Source: Paraburkholderia atlantica (GTDB lineage Bacteria; Pseudomonadota; Gammaproteobacteria; Burkholderiales; Burkholderiaceae). From it: a stretch of DNA of 64,000 bases. Location of the stretch: contig NZ_WHNQ01000020.1 of assembly GCF_009362785.1 (NCBI RefSeq), positions 84,226-148,225 on the forward strand. Reading direction: 5' to 3'. Of this stretch, positions 61,262 to 64,000 are shown piece after piece. Under the pieces are notes generated by a model that was not told where the DNA came from, searched no databases, and saw nothing but the letters and a program-made list of their open reading frames with translations. The stretch's first letter is position 1, and each line of letters begins with the position of its first letter. Both the position numbers and the translations under genes were made by a program.

Positions 61262-61530
61262 TTGCTGATCGACGGGAATCCAGGCCGCCGTCGCCACATC
61301 GCTGGCCCGGAACGCCGGGAACTTCCCCCCAGTTCCGCCTGCGTCAGCAGCAGCGAAGCCAGGTCATGGTCGCTCTGCTCGATTTGCGGGACCTTCGGAT
61401 TGGCCAGATTGACGTCGAACGCGACGACCTTGATGCCCTTGTCGAGCGCCTGCTGCACGACATCCTTAAGCGACTCGGGCAAGCCGTGATTGACGATGAT
61501 CGCCGACACGCCCAGATTGATGGCCTTATC
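61262..61530 (-). pseudogene. Sugar-type substrate-binding protein remnant, paralog of 1279-2349
   Basis: Middle part LGVSAIIVNHGLPESLKDVV, QQALDKGIKVVAFDVNLANP and KVPQIEQSDHDLASLLLTQA is nearly identical to the protein encoded at 1279-2349. Near 61333 it jumps, in a shifted frame, to GKFPAFRASDVATAAWIPVD, the C-terminus of the same protein. The N-terminal third and about 150 internal codons are gone. The TauD fragment lies downstream on the same strand. Confidence 0.8.
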
Positions 61531-61539
61531 TTAAGCCGG

Positions 61540-62395
61540 GGACTCTGTGTTACCCGACGTTGCCGGAGCTGTTAGCCGCCATGGGGCTTGCCCGAAGTTC
61601 ATACTTCTATCACCGTGCACGTCTGTTGGTTGCTGACAGGCATGCTGGGGCGCGTCGCGTTATCGCGGACATCTTCGAACTCAATCACCGTTGCTATGGA
61701 TATAGCCGAACCCGCGCGGCGTTGGGCAGGCAGCAGATCTTTATCTCGGAGAAGGTAGTGCGACGTTTGATGCGACAGGAAGGTCTGGCCGCTGCCACGA
61801 CCAGGCGACGTCGCTAGGGCTCCTATCGCGGAGAAATAAGCCCCGTGCCGGAGAACATCATCAATCGTGACTTCTGTGCCGCCGCTCCAAATCAGAAATG
61901 GCTCACTGACATTACCGAATTCCAGATCCCGGACGGCAAGGTATATCTGCCGCCGGTGATCGACTGCTTCGACGGTCTCGTTGTGAGCTGGTCAATCGGC
62001 ACGCGCCCGGATGCCGAACTCGTCAATACCATGCTGGATTCGGCGATTGAGTCGGTGGCTTGCTGCGAGCAGCGGCCCGTGGTTCCTATCGCTGGCCAGG
62101 ATGGCTCTCACGGATGCAGGATGCCAGACTGATTCGTTCGATGTCGTCGCGCAAAGGATGTTCGCCGGATAATGCAGCCTGCGAAGGTTTCTTCGGGCGC
62201 CTCAAGACGGAGTTATTCTATCCTCGTGACTGGCGGGCCACGACCGTTGATCAATTCATCGAAGTCGTTGACTCGTACATCCGCTGGTACAACGCAAAGC
62301 GGATCAAGATCTCGCTCGGCTTCCTCAGCCCGGTCGAATACCGGCAGAGTCTTGGAATTGCGGCATAAATCAGTCCAAGAATTTGTCCGCCCCCC
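61540..62395 (+). mobile_element. IS3-family insertion sequence, damaged and 5'-truncated
   Basis: Contains most of orfB and the right end (AGTCCAAGAATTTGTCCGCC), which is shared in part with the remnant at 8850-9046. No orfA or left inverted repeat is visible because the element begins directly at the binding-protein remnant. Nonautonomous and almost surely dead. Confidence 0.75.
61560..62368 (+). pseudogene. IS3-family transposase orfB, nonsense mutation plus frameshift
   Basis: N-terminal helix-turn-helix region (LLAAMGLARSSYFYHRARLL, RVIADIFELNHRCYGYSRTR), then a TAG at 61815-61817 in frame, then KWLTDITEFQIPDGKVYLPP with the first catalytic Asp. Near 62085 a short deletion shifts the frame and removes the second-Asp motif (normally HSDRG). 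The last part continues as NAACEGFFGRLKTELFYPRD with the catalytic Glu, to YIRWYNAKRIKISLGFLSPV. Three lesions in the DDE transposase. Confidence 0.82.
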
Positions 62396-62707
62396 TGCGT
62401 CAGTTTTATCTGCGTATCAACAGACAGCTAATGGAGGGCGGCGCCTTAGCGCCTGTAAACCGCATACGTCACTACCAAAGATAGCCGCCGTCCGCGACGA
62501 ATCGAGCCCGTTATGAGGCTGGCGGCATTGCTTTTCGGGTGAGCCGATACAAACCGGAGCGGAAGTTCCTCGTCGAGGCGAGAGTTAGCCCAAGAGATGC
62601 GATCGCGTATCGCGCGTTCCTGCGCCACCCGTCGCCGCGCCGATTCCCGTATGGATATGCAAACCCATGCGTGAACAATGTCAGCAACCGGGGTCGAGGA
62701 AAATCGA
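62396..62707. other. Gene-free stretch between IS3 and mhpC
   Basis: About 310 bases downstream of mhpC on the minus strand. Short open frames exist on both strands, none with recognisable homology. It marks the boundary between the sulfur island and the aromatic-degradation cluster. Confidence 0.4.
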
Positions 62708-63574
62708 TCAGTCTGCGAAGAACTCGAGCACCATACGGTTGAACTTCTCCGCATGCTCCCACTGGGCCCAGTGGCCACAGCGGTTGAATATGTGCAGTTC
62801 GGCGTTGGGCATACCCCACAACAGGCGCAGGCCAATATCGTACGGCACGAAGCGGTCGTCGCGGCCCCAGATGATCATCGCCACCGCCTGGATTTCACCG
62901 AGGCGCGGACCGTAGTCGCTGAACTGCTTCGGATTCGCGGCCAGACTCTTGACCCAGTTCTCGAGGTGATCGCGGCGCGACAGCATGTTGTCCACGCGCA
63001 GCTGCAGCAGTTCGTCGGTCAGCGAGCTCGGATCAAACACGAAGATGTTCATCATGCGCTTGACGTTCTCGAGCGTCGGCTCGCGGTAGACATGATTCAG
63101 CAGCTTGATGCCTTCGGTCGGCATCGGCACGAACTGGCTCGGGCCGCCGGTGCCTCCGCCCATCAGCACGAGCTTGCCGACGCGTGACGCATTCTCCAGC
63201 GCAAACGCCGTGGCGCTGTGGCCTCCCATCGAGTTGCCGATCAGGTGCGCGCGCTCGACGCCCAGGTGGTCGAGCAGGCCCTTGACGATGCGGCCGTTGA
63301 AGTCCGAGCGCGAACCCTTGGTGTTCACGAACGCATCGCTCCTTCCCCAGCCCGGGAAGTCGAGCAGGATCACGCGATAGCCGGCCGCCGCGAGCGGCTC
63401 GATGTTGCGGTGGAAGTTGGCCCAGCCGGTCGCGCCCGGGCCCGAGCCATGCAGCATCATCACGACTTGGCCCTCGGCCCGGCCCGCGTCGTTGTAATGC
63501 ACCTTGTAATCGGTCTCGCCGTCGCGAATCGTCGCAAAGCGGCTGGTATTGGCTTCAGTGTAAGTAGCACTCAT
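62708..63574 (-). CDS. mhpC: 2-hydroxy-6-oxonona-2,4-dienedioate hydrolase (meta-cleavage product hydrolase)
   Basis: Protein of 288 aa with alpha/beta-hydrolase fold. Oxyanion HGSGPGATGWANF (42-54), nucleophile elbow GNSMGG (S115), Asp in WGRDDRFVP (D239 or D240) and His in CGHWAQWE (H268) form the triad. The HGSGPG and NRCGHWAQWE segments are typical of MhpC/BphD/HsaD hydrolases acting on C-C bonds of meta-cleavage products in 3-phenylpropionate catabolism. AAGGAA ribosome site before the ATG. mhpE lies upstream in the same orientation. Confidence 0.9.
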   Translation of the reverse strand: MSATYTEANTSRFATIRDGETDYKVHYNDAGRAEGQVVMMLHGSGPGATGWANFHRNIEPLAAAGYRVILLDFPGWGRSDAFVNTKGSRSDFNGRIVKGLLDHLGVERAHLIGNSMGGHSATAFALENASRVGKLVLMGGGTGGPSQFVPMPTEGIKLLNHVYREPTLENVKRMMNIFVFDPSSLTDELLQLRVDNMLSRRDHLENWVKSLAANPKQFSDYGPRLGEIQAVAMIIWGRDDRFVPYDIGLRLLWGMPNAELHIFNRCGHWAQWEHAEKFNRMVLEFFAD

Positions 63575-63650
63575 GTGCGAATTCCTTGCGTGATTGTTCG
63601 ATCGGAATATGGGGCAGAAGAGCGCACGCAGCGCCAGCCTGCCCCTTGTC

Positions 63651-64000
63651 TCACTGCCGCTTGAGCAGATCGAGCGCGACGTCGACGATCATGTCTTCCT
63701 GACCGCCCACCATGCGGCGCTTGCCCAGCTCGACCAGAATGTCGACGGTCTTCAGGCCGTACTTCTTCGCGGCCACTTCCGAATGACGCAGGAAGCTCGA
63801 ATACACGCCCGCATAACCGAGCGCGAGCGTTTCGCGATCGACGCGCACCGGCCGGTCCTGCAGCGGACGCACGATGTCGTCGGCGGCGTCCATCAGCGTG
63901 TAGAGGTCGGTGCCGTGATTCCAGCCCATGCGCTCGGCGGCCGCGATGAACACTTCGAGCGGCGCGTTGCCCGCACCCGCGCCCATGCCCGCGAGCGATG
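63651..64000 (-). CDS. mhpE: 4-hydroxy-2-oxovalerate aldolase, C-terminal part (cut by window edge)
   Basis: About 116 C-terminal residues: GMGAGAGNAPLEVFIAAAER, DLYTLMDAADDIVRPLQDRP, GYAGVYSSFLRHSEVAAKKY and RRMVGGQEDMIVDVALDLLK. This is the DmpG/MhpE-type aldolase that splits 4-hydroxy-2-oxovalerate to pyruvate and acetaldehyde, usually in complex with the acylating acetaldehyde dehydrogenase. The N-terminal TIM barrel is outside the window. Its stop is 76 bases before the mhpC start. Confidence 0.9.
   Translation of the reverse strand, partial: SLAGMGAGAGNAPLEVFIAAAERMGWNHGTDLYTLMDAADDIVRPLQDRPVRVDRETLALGYAGVYSSFLRHSEVAAKKYGLKTVDILVELGKRRMVGGQEDMIVDVALDLLKRQ

Noticed and set aside
62511..62835. 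Minus-strand open frames of about 100 codons downstream of mhpC
   Set aside because: They overlap mhpC or lack any motif; nothing supports coding.
1..64000. CRISPR array, tRNA, rRNA, riboswitch or phage module
   Set aside because: No regular repeat-spacer pattern, no tRNA-like fold or CCA end, no rRNA segment and no phage structural genes were seen. SAM riboswitch-like structure was not apparent upstream of metQ, though this was judged by eye only.

Overview
The window looks like a high-GC betaproteobacterial accessory region, most likely Paraburkholderia, Caballeronia or Burkholderia. This is inferred from gene families and gene order, not from a marker gene. No rRNA, tRNA, CRISPR array or replication gene was seen. 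Apart from the edges it is an organosulfur-scavenging island. I count seven intact flavin-dependent LLM monooxygenases (five NtaA/SnaA/DszA type, two SsuD-like), five SfnB/DszC-type acyl-CoA-dehydrogenase-fold oxidoreductases, two TauD-type Fe(II)/2-oxoglutarate dioxygenases, a flavoprotein monooxygenase, a thiol-dioxygenase-like protein and a four-domain rhodanese. These are interleaved with ABC importers of five classes: sugar type, methionine type, sulfonate type, branched-chain-amino-acid type and two oligopeptide type.

Layout. 5-2349: SfnB-type enzyme and a sugar-type binding protein. 2449-7584 (minus): a sugar-type ABC transporter followed by remnants of a 2-hydroxyacid dehydrogenase and an amidohydrolase. 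7826-9349: a graveyard of UPF0158, YhcG-type nuclease, IS3 and zinc-ribbon remnants. 9362-17793 (minus): an orphan MetQ, an LLM monooxygenase, two tandem SfnB paralogs and metI-metN-metQ. 18196-21996 (plus): LLM monooxygenase, internally deleted class II aldolase, thiol dioxygenase and four-domain rhodanese, tightly coupled. 22003-22914: the only recognisable transcription regulator (LysR type), divergent from a binding protein-SfnB-LLM operon (23091-26385). 26449-30446 (minus): sulfonate-type ABC transporter with two binding proteins. 30611-37142 (minus): seven-gene operon of LLM monooxygenase, AhpD-like protein and a complete Liv-type importer.

37295-38822 is a second graveyard, with ssuC, ssuB, LLM monooxygenase and SoxC/SoxD-like remnants. 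39163-42765 holds a small unknown gene, a nitroreductase, TauD and a flavoprotein monooxygenase. 43066-53390 (plus) is a nine-gene operon joining an oligopeptide-type importer to two LLM monooxygenases, a TauD and an SfnB-type enzyme, with almost every start overlapping or abutting the previous stop. 53480-60467 has another LLM monooxygenase divergent from a second oligopeptide-type importer whose two ATPases are fused. 60468-62395 is a third graveyard (IS110, TauD, binding-protein and IS3 pieces). 62708-64000 (minus) is the edge of an mhp aromatic meta-cleavage cluster (mhpC and the C-terminus of mhpE).

By family knowledge the importers bring in sulfonates, sulfones, sulfur amino acids or sulfur-containing peptide-like molecules. 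The SfnB, LLM and TauD oxygenases release sulfite from them, and the thiol dioxygenase and rhodanese handle thiol or sulfane sulfur. Exact substrates cannot be read from sequence. The best candidate for an undescribed system is the peptide-importer-plus-oxygenases operon at 43066-53390, with the divergent TauD/flavoprotein pair beside it. The four-gene thiol operon at 18196-21996 comes second.
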